A stretch of DNA of 64,000 nucleotides from Apiospora phragmitis (taxonomy: Eukaryota > Ascomycota > Sordariomycetes > Amphisphaeriales > Apiosporaceae). Under the pieces are notes generated by a model. It saw nothing but the letters and a program-made list of their open reading frames with translations, was not told the origin of the DNA and searched no databases. Location of the stretch: assembly GCA_038363925.1 (NCBI GenBank), contig JAQQWL010000009.1, positions 3,100,001 through 3,164,000 of the forward strand, in the 5' to 3' direction. Shown one piece after another: positions 1 to 10,609 of this stretch. Made by a program: the position numbers and the translations under genes. Each line of letters begins with the position of its first letter. Positions within the stretch are counted from its first letter, which is position 1.

Positions 1-750
1 GGACTGGCCTGAGCTGGCAAAGAAGTTTCTGTTGTCCACGCTTGCTCCAAAAGATCGCAAAGTTATCTGGAAGGATGAATTCTCGTTGGAGCGCCGACCG
101 CAGAAGGACTTTGCCACGACCAGCGACTTGGTCATTCAACCGCAAACGACAATACTCAAGGCATGCGTCGCTCTGCGTAAATTCAGCTTCTTACAGGCTC
201 TGATTGACTGTGGTGCCAACTTTTGGGTGAGCCCAGCATTATCTACTATGCTCTAGAGCCGCACTCGGGCAACGACCCTGCTGCGCCCGAGGAGTTTCCC
301 ATTACTGACTCGATGCTCAAAATCCTCCTGGATGCAGGCGCAAACCCATGCCCCCCTGACTACTTGTACACCCCCTTACAGCACGTTGTCTCGCACCTTG
401 AGGAGTCCTGGGTGCACACGATAGTTCACCGCCTCCAATACCACCGTAATGGCGACATCAACATGGTGGGCACTCCGGGAGGCGAGCACCCCTATAACAA
501 GGATGCCGAAAATTGTGACAAGGATGAGTTCTGGTGGTGTAATGAGCACCCGCTCGAGATCTGCCGGTCAGTCGTCCCGGACTGGGAAAAAGAGGCGGGC
601 GAGGACGTGGTCGACCAGGCACGCACCCAGATCGATCTGCTGCTCAGGCAGTTTGGAGCCTTTGAGACGGACAAGGGGCAGCCGCGCGGCGGGCAGGGTG
701 TTGCTCTCGTCGTCAATGTTTCTGATGACGGCGACGATGCTCTTGCTTAG
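1..750 (+). CDS. Ankyrin-repeat protein, C-terminal part (cut by window edge, one frame break)
   Basis: The frame is open from the left edge, so the gene starts outside the window. The first part (about 2-223) ends in an ankyrin-like helix pair with ALIDCGAN. The second part (about 226-750) continues with IIYYALE and ILLDAGANPCPPDYLYTPLQ, again an ankyrin-type pattern, and ends at TAG 748-750. The two parts lie in adjacent frames. One extra G in the GGG at 225-227 would join them as ...GANFWGEPSIIYYALE, with no intron possible in so short a gap. Ankyrin tails of this kind are often found on fungal NLR-like proteins, and the next gene is a HET-domain gene, but no NACHT or NB-ARC part is visible here. 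The family beyond the ankyrin repeats is unknown. It could be a pseudogene, or intact with a sequence error. Confidence 0.6.
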
Positions 751-1230
751 GCCTCGGTAGGCCGCCACACTGTCCACTTTGCCGGGTCGGATCTATCGAG
801 GTTTTCTACGGGGTGATGCAGCGGCTTTCAGCTTGGCTTTAGCTGACGTATCGGGTATGGCCCTGGAGAGAGCAATGCATTTGGATGGAGAGGAAAGCGT
901 CCATCTTAGGCAATGAATCAATGCATGCTACGAGGACATGATGGGCCTGTCAGCATGGCTGGTGAAAGGTTATACATCATATATGCGGAAATATGAGTTA
1001 GCAACCTATTTAGCTATGAATCTACAGCCGATGAATCATTTAACGTGCCGCGGCGGAAGGCGAGCCAGGAGTGACAGGATCATGTTGGAGAATTGATGAT
1101 GCCAAAGTTGATATCTGTGTTTCTGTATACTCTAGGGTTAGCAGCTCATGCGGCTGAGCCTCTCCCCTTGCAAACGGGCCGTGTTATTGGGCCTCAGTCA
1201 CACATAGAAAGGCGGGGGAAGTGGTGAGCT
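751..1230. other. Intergenic, ankyrin gene to HET gene
   Basis: I see no gene, RNA or repeat here. It should contain the 3' end of the ankyrin gene and the promoter or first exon of the HET gene. Confidence 0.5.
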
Positions 1231-1233
1231 TAC

Positions 1234-3316
1234 ATGGGGAAAGTAGCTCGCCAAGGTTGCCCTGTCTGTGCTATCGTTGCGGCGAATGCCAAATCGTGGA
1301 CTCGCGAGAGGAAATGTTCGATACAGGCTATTGGTATCGGTCCTCGAGAACACTTTCTCAAATACTCCTGGACGGCGATACGTATGATGTGGTTTTGGAG
1401 CCCTTTCAAAAGGAGAACTTGCCGACTCCTCATGGGACGCTCACGAGCAGGAGTACGATGTCGAGCGAGTCCATGGCAAAGCTAACGACCTGACTGAAGC
1501 GTTGTGATCATGAACACAAGACCTGCATGCCCTCGCGGGGGATCCAACGGCGTTCCCAGAACGACCCCCACACGGCTCCTAGAGTTGGATTACTCTGTAG
1601 AGCCTCCGAGAGTGCAATTGCTGGCCTCAGACCGACTTGGCGGCCATGTTCGCTATGCCACTCTCAGTCACTGCTGGGGAAACCAAGTGCCGCTAAGGTT
1701 CCTGCGCAGCAATATGGACGAAACCTTCCAAAAATGTATAAAAGCCACGCGCGAGGTGGGTATTCGATACCTTTGGATCGACTGCTTGTGCATCATTCAA
1801 GACTCGGAAGAGGACTGGCAGCTAGAGGCCGGTATCATGGAACAAGTCTATTCGAACTGCTATCTGAATATCGCCGCAAGCGAGTCGAGCAACGGGAGCG
1901 AGGGCCTATTTCGCGAACGAGACCCCGGAAGTGCCGGAAGTGCCTATGTACAAATCAGTGATGAACAAGGGCTTCTATGCTACGGCCGTCCTTCTCTCGC
2001 CCGTCGCCTGGGCACCAGAGCCTGGGTAGTCCAAGAGCGCTTTTTGTCGCCGCGTACAGTGCACTATCTCGAGAACCGGCTGGTATGGGAGTGTTCCGAG
2101 TCGTTTACTCTCGAGGGGCTCCCAGCGGGCGTCAACCTGCGGCAGAATGCCACCACCATCTTCAAGCAACACAATGGATCCATTGCGACTGCACCGCTCT
2201 CGCCTGACAAGCTCTACAAAGTCTACGAGCTATGGGACACGCTGGTGATACGATACATAATGGGCCGTCTGAGCTTCTCCTCTGATAGGCCTATTGCTGT
2301 AGCTGGCATTGCCCGGGTGATTTGCCGCCATCTAAAGCTAGCACCATCGGATTACCATTCGGGACTATGGAGGCCGCGCTTTGTCGAGGGTCTTTGCTGG
2401 ATGGTAAGTTACTGCCGCCGCAAAACTAAGCAGGGTTTCATCAACTTTCACCAAGAGCGCCTTTCCGGCATACCGACTTGGTCCTGGCTCTCTGTTGACA
2501 GAGAAATTTGGCAGGATCATTGTGGTCGCTCCGGCAATTGCAATTACACAACACCGCCTGAGTTGATTGAGCTCAAGACAGTCTCTTCAGGTGATCCGTT
2601 TGGCCCTGTGTCCTCTTCACTGGTTCGTCTCAAGGGGCCTCTGTGCAGAGCTTCCATTTCCGTGGGATCTAGACTGGCTGGCATCCCCGCAGATTACAAC
2701 GAATCTGAACGTTGGAACATGACGGTAAACAACGTAACCTGCCAATCGCCAGGCACTTGCGATATCACTTTTGATAGCTGTCGAGGACAGCACTTGGGCA
2801 ATGTCTTGAGAGATCCCGTGTATTTGCTTGCCGTAAGGGCCGCCGGCGTGCACGAAGGTAGGAGTCGGTTCGACACTCTTGTCAAGACTTTTAACCCATA
2901 GCTGACTGACTACTATAGAAACCGAATGCTTGCGTTATGGAGGGAGTTACTACTGGTGTATGATTCTCACCCCAGGTACGGCCCTCCAGGCTCATTCTTT
3001 CCTAGTCCAGTGTGTCTCGCGAAGGTTGATTCAGTGTCCCATTATCAAATTACCCCCTCCTGAAGCATATTTGATTTTCTGGGAGAGTAAGATTAACGTT
3101 GAGAGTTGAACAGTTGAGCACCGGACGGCTCACTTTCGACGCATAGGCTTCGTCAAGCTCCATCCTCGTGGTTATATTCCTGATCGCGAATCGAGGAGGC
3201 TAAACCGCGTTCTGGATGATTCTTTTATTAATGACGACATTCCGGAGGATATTTACGAGGCAGTGATTTACGAGGCAGTGAATAGCGACTACAAGTACAC
3301 GATTAACCTAGTCTGA
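1234..3316 (+). CDS. HET-domain (heterokaryon incompatibility) protein, 5' part with broken frames
   Basis: The solid part is join(1510..2857, 2919..2975, 3114..3316), 535 aa. It carries the HET block: YATLSHCWG, then YLWIDCLCIIQDSEEDW, then YSNCYLNIAASES. HET proteins trigger cell death after fusion of unlike hyphae. The introns 2858-2918 and 2976-3113 keep phase; the first has a CTGAC branch site. Before 1510 the usual N-terminal features are still readable but in changing frames: GCPVCAIV (1258 onward), LLDGDTYDVVLEPFQKENL (1365-1424), EYDVERVHGKANDLTEAL (to 1502) and CDHEHKTC (1503-1526), followed by PTRLLELD. Four one-base changes would connect them, so 1234 is given as the possible start. 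ATG 1510 would give a protein that lacks this region. A 15-bp tandem duplication in the last exon repeats YEAV. Either the gene is decaying or the sequence has indels here. Confidence 0.85.
3251..3280 (+). repeat. In-frame 15-bp tandem duplication in the HET gene
   Basis: The unit ATTTACGAGGCAGTG occurs twice head to tail (3251-3265 and 3266-3280). It duplicates five residues near the C-terminus of the HET protein without changing the frame. Confidence 0.9.
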
Positions 3317-3918
3317 CCGTATATGCATGTCCGCTTGGGTCACCCTAGTATATGCTATCTTTCTTGGCTATCGGGAGTTTCCGAGATGGCCCATTACGAA
3401 TCCGTCGCAAGGGAAGAAGATATATATGGTCCAACCCATAAACACATCTCCGTTGAGCGCAGTGAACGCCACTTTCCATGTCTTGGCCATCTTGCTCTCG
3501 TCGCAGTGAGGTCCTTTGGAACCTTGAAGTCCCACGGATGAGCCTCTCTCTTTCCTATGGAGTGCCCTGCGGTCTCCCAGCCTACGACCCCGGTGCCCCT
3601 GATACGAAGTCTGGAAGCAGAATGGCGGCATTAGGACCGCAAGGCAGGAGCAACTGAGCGTCTTCATTTTACGTTGAGCGTTCTCGACCGTAGTCGCGCA
3701 ACTACGGCGGCACAACTTGGCAGCTTGGTGGTCGGGCTACTTCGGTCGTGGACGAAACTCACCACGCCCTCCGTTCCCGGAGCCGATGGGGTTTTTTTTG
3801 TCCCCGTTCCGTTACGTCGACCACCATCCAATTTCTCACACCATCATGGCTTACACGCACAATAGATCCGTCCATAACAAGACTCTAAACCATGAGTGTC
3901 GTCGACCCGAAACAGCAA
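3317..3918. other. Intergenic, HET gene to tRNA-Gly
   Basis: Short open frames exist on both strands, but none resembles a known protein or has splice support. I see nothing further here. Confidence 0.5.
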
Positions 3919-4001
3919 GCACTAGTGGTTTAGTGGTAAAATCCATCGTTGCCATGGAAAAAAAACTCGATGGGCCCCGCGTTCGATTCGCGGCTAGTGC
4001 A
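3919..4001 (+). tRNA. tRNA-Gly (GCC) with a 12-nt intron
   Basis: The acceptor stem is a perfect 7-bp pair, GCACTAG with CTAGTGC, followed by discriminator A at 4001. The A-box region GTGGTTTAGTGGTAAAAT and the T-arm GCGTTCGATTCGC match fungal tRNA-Gly. The anticodon stem CATCG/CGATG encloses a TTGCCA(T) loop with anticodon GCC. A 12-nt intron, TGG plus eight A plus C (3955-3966), sits after position 37, the standard site for tRNA introns. A T5 run immediately downstream (4003-4007) fits a Pol III terminator. Confidence 0.96.
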
Positions 4002-4007
4002 TCTTTT
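4002..4007 (+). terminator. Pol III terminator of tRNA-Gly
   Basis: The sequence TCTTTTTG follows the discriminator base directly; the T5 run is the usual RNA polymerase III stop signal. Confidence 0.8.
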
Positions 4008-6669
4008 TGCGATTCAAACGCGAGGGCCCCTTTTTGGTGTTTGATGCGGAGTTGCCTCCTAGGAAGGTCCTTTATTCGTGTTTTTTAAAAGCCCGCTATT
4101 TCCCCTTATGAAGCCCATATTTAACACATCAAGTTCTGGCGCCTGTGTACTCTTCTGGATAGTATATCATGGTGCAACTAGGGTGGTGATCAAGGTATAG
4201 CTTCAATACTGCGTCGAAATGGGTTGCTCAGCGTATGTTCTTGTACCCACCGCAATTGAGGACAGTAGTCACTACCGCATGGTACATGGGAGTCTGTTCC
4301 CATCATTCATTTCCTGGGTTGGGGTATGGTGGGATCCTAAGTAGCTGTTCTCCTCAGGGGTACGCTCTCCGCCATCCTCTGCCATAAGCCCAACACCCAG
4401 AATCTAAATATACCGCAGCATGATGCCTTCAGTCAGGTATAGTAACGGATACCAGCCACAGTAATTATAGAAATAGTTGTACGGGTTGGGTAGGTTGTCT
4501 GATTTATATTTGGGCAACGCATGGTAGCATGCGGCGTCTATGTACATCACAACACGTGCCATGGAATTTTCACACCTCAGGAGCATGGCTGGCAGTAATT
4601 TGACCTTACAGCGATCCTTGTAGATAGGGGGAAAAGAGCAGGAGACTGTTAGTGGTCGTCGTTTCGTTGGGGATTGCAGTCGTTACTTGTAATACACGTT
4701 GTGTGTTGTATGTTGGAGTCAATCCCAGCAGCAGGCCTCAGCCAGGAGAGCATTGGAGGATAAAGTACAGGGGTTCGTTCCCCAAGTCTTGGGAATGGGT
4801 CGACCATCCAAAGAGGGGCGATACATACATGATGACCCCGGCAGCAGCCACACGCGAGCAATCTCGCATCTACTTTTTCGCTTCTGCGAACACTTCATCT
4901 GCATTGGGAATCGCTGCTGCCGGACAACATGTGTCTCATATATCTTGTGCGAATGACACCAGCGGATCACCTCTACTCCCTTCCAGAGATTACGGGAGTA
5001 CGCAGTAGAGTACTCTCCCTCATAGCATCGCGCTGACAATGCCGTCAGCCAACGTAAGACATCCCGAGGCCGAATGCCTGCCCAGGAAAGACCCCAAGAT
5101 CTCTGTCAGCTACGAGCCAAAAAGGAGATGCTCACAATCACATGCATGCATGTAGCTGTGGAACCCTGCAGCCAGACACGGTCGAGGACCGGTGAGTCGG
5201 AAGATTTCCAAGAAAAGACAAAGGGGCGCGTCAGCCAACCCCAACGCAAATGATGGATAAAAAGACCGGGAAAGGTGCATGCCTAGTACCATATCTCCCG
5301 CCCCATCCCCCACCCCACCGGCTCGGATGGGTTGGGGTCTGTCTCACTGCATGGGGAAGGGCAGGGCTCGAGGGGGGGAGCGGAGAGGAGGGGCTCCATC
5401 TCTCTCTCTCTGTGCCTACAATAGGTCACAGTAGTTTACAGATCGGGCCTTGTGCAGCAGTCCATTGCACCCATGCCGACGCGGCCAAGTCCATCTGCTT
5501 AATTGGTAAACTATATCATCGCTCACCGGTGCGGAAACTCGATATATTAGGACCGAATCTCTCCCCCGGTTAGGCCTCGGCGGGTTTCCTGTGTGCGTTA
5601 GGGGGTCGGGGTCAAGGTGCCTACCACCACATCCTCCAAGTCACGACTGTCGAGTGTACAGCTCCAGCACTTTGTGAAGTTCTCGTCAAATCTATGAGGA
5701 AGCCCGCGACAAATGGAAAGGGTTGGAAGCGAACTCCCACTTCCTTCGCATCCCGAAAGGTAATTGCTCAATAGCCGTGCGTAGTAATATTTGGACAACC
5801 ATATCGAGTTGCCCCAGTACATCTTGAAATATCATGTGGTGTCTCTTGCTCCTTGCAAATGCTCACGGCTCAAAATTGCAACTAGAATACTCGTCCATGT
5901 CGGCTGCGCCTTTCGTCATCCTTGATTTGCAGGACCACAGCACGCTTTTCCCACCCCGAACCCAATCCTGATTCATACCCTGAATATGTGCCCCGTGTCG
6001 AGCATCAAGATCGCGGGTCTGTATGCAGCCAGCGGCATTGTGCAGGCTGTAGGCTATAGCCCATGTGCCACCCGAATCCCGTCTTCCATAGTGTTTCAAC
6101 CCCCAAACCCCTTTCTCCTTTCCCATTCATGGCCAGCTTTGGCCACACAAAGGCCGCTCCGGCAATGTCGCCATTTTGAGCTGCCTTATAATGGACGTGA
6201 CGCCCCCTGCCCATGAGGACCTAGATGTTGGATGGCCTACCGTCCATAGTACCCTGCTGCTCCAGCAATCCCCTATTCGATTTGCAGAGGCCCAGCAATG
6301 TTCGACTATGCTGTGAGTGTCGACGGTGAGCCCAAGCTTACTTGTGATGACCAGAATAGCTTGACGGGACAGGGGTGGACAAGCCCCTAGTACTTGTGTG
6401 AAATCATCCATATGCTAGAGGTGGCTGTAGACTTGCAGACGCAAATGGTTGAGCGCGAGTAAATGTCAGGTTACTCGCTGGCTCAGAGGAAGCCTGATTC
6501 AGCCAAGACTCTGTACCACACCCAAGTCAGTTAAATGCCGGCCTATACTAAGACAAATCACGAGAAAATGGTCGCTGCCTGCCCCTCCTAGAGGAACATA
6601 GAGTTTGCCGCCGACCGCCGCAAATGATCTTGGGACCGTAAGGGCGTTGATGCTCCGGCAGCTCCTCCA
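4008..6669. other. Intergenic, tRNA-Gly to the RasGEF gene
   Basis: There are 2.7 kb of ordinary-composition sequence with no open frame that looks coding. The part next to 6670 holds the 3' UTR of the minus-strand RasGEF gene. A short CT run lies at 5398-5411. Nothing else is recognised. Confidence 0.5.
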
Positions 6670-9600
6670 TTAGCGCCTATATTTTACGTACCTCACAATC
6701 TTTTCGTCCTCGCGTTCGCGGGGCTCGACCACCAAACTCTTGTCGTACATCTCATGAACGTCTCCCGCAGCTTGCATGTTGCTCAATATGTAGTCTTGCA
6801 ACTCGGGTACAGGCTGGAGGGAATAGGGCGCATTCTGATATTGTTGAATGTCACGGATGACCTCAGCAGTCTTGGCCCGCTTGGAAAAGTTGATGAGGTT
6901 GGTCTTCTTAATGATGGACGGGATACCATCCTCTATGAAGGTAAGATCCGTCAAATAGACACCTGAAAAGGTGATGGTCAGTAAAAGCCTGGAGAAACCC
7001 AAAACAGTAGCTGGTGGCAAGCGATACGTACCAAAGAAGGGGATACATGGCGGGTTGGCGGCATGCAGAGTCTCTCGGTACTCTCCGAAGTTCTTGGTGC
7101 TAGCCATTAGTTTACGCATTGTTTCGAGAACGGCGTTAACCCGAGCAGGGACGAGATCCCAGGTCCGCTTCAAGCGAGCGATGGGAGCGGTGCCCAGGGC
7201 GGAGATGATGGATGTGAGCGTAGAAAAGTTGTTTAATGTCCGGCATTTCTGGGGTTGTTAGCAATCTTGGTAAGATCCAGGGGAGGGATGCAACTTACAT
7301 CTGCAACAGATACAAAGTGCTTGATGACGACGACTCGCTTCTTGACGTCCATCTGGGCCAGAATCATCTCTGCAACCCAGTTCGTCATCTGGTTGGAATG
7401 CAGAATGAGAGCCTTGACGTTTGGTGCAGGCTCAGGGTCTCCCTCGCCAACCTTCTTTTGCCAAGTCTTGTTGAGACATTCAGTAGGCTTGATTTTACCA
7501 TAAAGCTTGGACTCGATGATGGTCAGCTGACGGGCAAACTCGGTTATATCAATGTCTAGGAACTTCAGCTTCTTCATGTTCTTCGGCATGATAGGCGCAG
7601 GAACGTTATTGGTGAATGTCTGGATCATGCGCTTAGACGAAATCTCCTTTCCGGCAAGACGCTGGTCCAAAACTGCCATCAGGGGCTGAGAGCCTGGAGT
7701 CTCGGTGGATTTGATAGTGTCTTTTGCGAAAGTATAGACGTCCCTGATGAGCTGTTTGGATTCATCGTTGGTCTCCTCCATCCAGAAGTTATCAAACCAA
7801 CTCTTCATGATGTTGACCACTCGGAAGCGGATTGGCTTCTGTTTGCGGTCTCGCCACAATTCGTAGTCGACGTTACTCAAGCCCTCGGGGGGTTGGATAT
7901 TGAACCGTTTGACGAGAAGTTCGAATATCTCGCGAGCGGAGGTGAACGACCGGTAGGTCAGGAGGAAAGTATTGTTGAAACTCGACTCGAGCTTGTCATG
8001 GCGTGTCAGCTGCTCGACCAGTGCCAACAAGGTACCACCCTTGACAGATGGGGGTGACGTCTTCAGATCCCAAGACAGCTCGTCCTGGAGGTCAAGACGC
8101 AAGAAAGGCGGTGTTTCCTCGACTTGCTGCATAGCACCAGATGGCGTCGGGTCGTCTCCCAAAATCTTCCTAACTTTTGACAGATCGCCCTTGCGGTAGT
8201 TGTTCGTAGCCGGAGCCGTAGTGTCGCCTTCAGTATATGACTGTGCAGTCTGCAGCAGTGGCCTCGCACCCATGGAGCGAGAGTCGGATCTCTGGTGAAC
8301 TGGGTTGTAAGGCATAGTCTCGTTCCTTCGGAGCTGTTCACGGTCAAAAGTGCTATCGCCCCGAATGCGCGACTCAAGCGGCTGTGGGAGGATGACCTGC
8401 ACCTGCTCGGAGAGCAACTGCAGCGAGAACCCAATATGCGAAGAGTTTTGCTCCAGCGCGCGCGCGCATTGCCGAACATACTCCAACCGACTTTCGAGCG
8501 ACTCCCCGCGGACCTCGGACCACTCATCGCCGAGGGGGCCGGCTACAGCCTGACAACCTAATAGGAGGTCGGAGATGTTATCGTATAGACTCTGCTTATA
8601 TGTACTGAAGTCGCCCAGCTGCGGGTTTTGGAAATTATTTCCGAGGGACGACAGATCGATCGACTCGATCATGGAAATCCATGGTTTGAACATCTCTAAT
8701 ACTCTGCCACCGGCGATGCAGACATTGTTGCCGAGAACCTCGTGGCGGAAGGGAGTGATAACCTTCTCAGAGACCCCCAGGTTCTTTTTGAGCTCTCTGA
8801 TACTCGACACGAGCATCCGTTTTTGCTCATCCAGGCGCTCGAGAAGCTTGTGGTCGAGGATGGCGGTCGGATCTGTCGTTCCTTCTTCATCTTCCAGAAA
8901 GTTGGTCATAATAGGATCTCTACCGCCAAGAGCGTTGTTCTGCCAGCTGCCTCCGGTCGCGCTTCCAATAACAAAACCCGGGAATAGACGCGGTATCTCC
9001 TCGCCTCGCTGCTGCCTGGCTACTTCGACGAAACTGAAAACGCCGAGGAGCACGCCATCAGCTTCTTGCATGCACTTCTGAGCAGACTCCGCATTAGGCC
9101 AGTCTGCGGCGGCAATGTGGGAAGAGATGACAAGCTTGGAAAACTTAGACATCATGTCGCGGAAATGAGGGTATAGCGCCTTGTTGGTGGTTATGACAGA
9201 TGGCTGACCAGAGTGGTTATCTGTGGTACCAGATCCAGCTGCCAGAAGGAGACGCAAATGGTCGGAGATGTCTTCTGCACGGGCGACATATTCAGCACGG
9301 CTGTTGCTGGTAATCGTATCACGGTAACGGTCGATTGCTCTTTTCATGTTGGCGACAAGCAAATTCCAAGTTAATGGAGGGGTGCTGCCATCGTCGAAAA
9401 ACGACCGTGGAATCGACGCGGCTTGAGGAAGGTTGAAGCTTGTGCCGGTAAACGAGGTGGCCGAGGCCAACATGGGGGTTTGGCCTGTACCTGGCGGCAT
9501 AAGACTGTTGTTGGCATAGGTTTCCGCGCGAGTTCGTGCCATAGGCGATGCGCCATTCATAGAATCCATTGAAGGCGCAGGAGAGATTCCAACACCATCA

Positions 9601-10609
9601 TGTGTATATCCGCGACGTCCGCGAGAATGCTAGAACAGTTTGAGGCCATGTGAGTACGATTCTCGACAGTTGGGTAGGTGGGTGGTCACACGAGACATGC
9701 GACAACAAATGGTTGTACATCCCCTCCACACACACACACAAAGAAACCTCGGGGACGGGATGTGACTTACCAGTGAGCTATGTGACGGCTTCCTACCGGA
9801 TTCGCCCTCCAGTTCAGATGACGAAGTGGCCTCCGAATCTTCATCCTCGTCTTGCGTTAAGCCGCGTGCCATCATCTCCGGCCGTGGCCTTGTTTTCTCG
9901 GGCATGTTCACATTCATCCGGTCCCGTGGCCCACTTTCGGTGAAGGATGTCGGCGATTCCAGGGGCAGTTCCATGCTGCTCTCGCCAGTCATGGTGTTGT
10001 AGTAAAACAGCCTACCATCGTTGGTCGCTTGCGGAATCCAAAAGTCGGCACCGCCAGATCTGACTACTGTTTCTGTTGTCCCTTCTAGCGGCAATCCGTT
10101 GAAATCGTCCTGGTCCGACTCGTTGTCGTTGTCATATTCATCCTCATACAGACCCTGGTCTTCCAAGTCGTCCTCTGCGACACCTATTTCGCCATTCTGC
10201 ATGGCTTCGGGTATTTCATCTGGACTCGTGATGGTCTGACAATAGTTACTTGGAAACCAACCACGAACACCGTTGATAACACCATCCCACCACCCGCTCT
10301 CGAGTTGTGTAATAACCTGTATAACATCCCCTTCGTGGAAACTTAAACTCGTGCGATCGTCGGCCTCGTAGTCGTAGAGTGCCCGCACGTATAAGGTGCC
10401 GGACGGCGCTGTCCCATGATCCCGTTCATTATATTGCTTTGTTTGAAATAGTTGCCGTCCCCGATGGAGGCTCCCAACGACGCCGGCTCGGATAGGTTGG
10501 CTGCGGAACTGGGGTTATTCTCGTTGGAGTTCGCCTGGTAGCGCAAGCTTAGTATGTTAGTTGTTTGTGTTTGTCGCAGTGCCGGGCTTGCATTGATTGT
10601 CATGAGCAT
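6670..10609 (-). CDS. cdc25: Cdc25-type Ras guanine-nucleotide exchange factor (SH3, WW-like, RasGEF_N, RasGEF)
   Basis: The protein activates Ras by GDP/GTP exchange at membranes, upstream of adenylate cyclase and morphogenesis. Exons: complement(join(6670..6962, 7032..7248, 7299..9629, 9771..10609)), about 1226 aa. An SH3 domain lies at about residues 72-130 (RALYDYEADDRTSLSF, GWWDG, GWFPSNYC). A WW-like segment (DFWIPQ, GRLFYYNTMTGE) lies near 190-215, RasGEF_N begins near 800 (GGTLLALVEQLTRHDK), and the catalytic domain runs from about 970 to the end (ADKCRTLNNFSTLTSI, joined across intron 7249-7298). All introns have good donors, and three show clear branch sites. The SH3 frame joins the upstream exon only if one G is added at the CCC at 10413-10415 (top strand), giving GIMGTAPSGTLYVRALYDY. 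ATG 10609 is the first in that frame. An acceptor-like TGTAG just upstream suggests an intron in the leader. Confidence 0.93.

Noticed and set aside
1960..2860. Minus-strand frames inside the HET gene
   Set aside because: They are antisense shadows of the strong HET coding signal.
5398..5411. CT microsatellite, and CA or TG repeats at 9727-9740, 47009-47023 and 47988-48014
   Set aside because: They are short simple repeats common in fungal non-coding DNA with nothing special around them.
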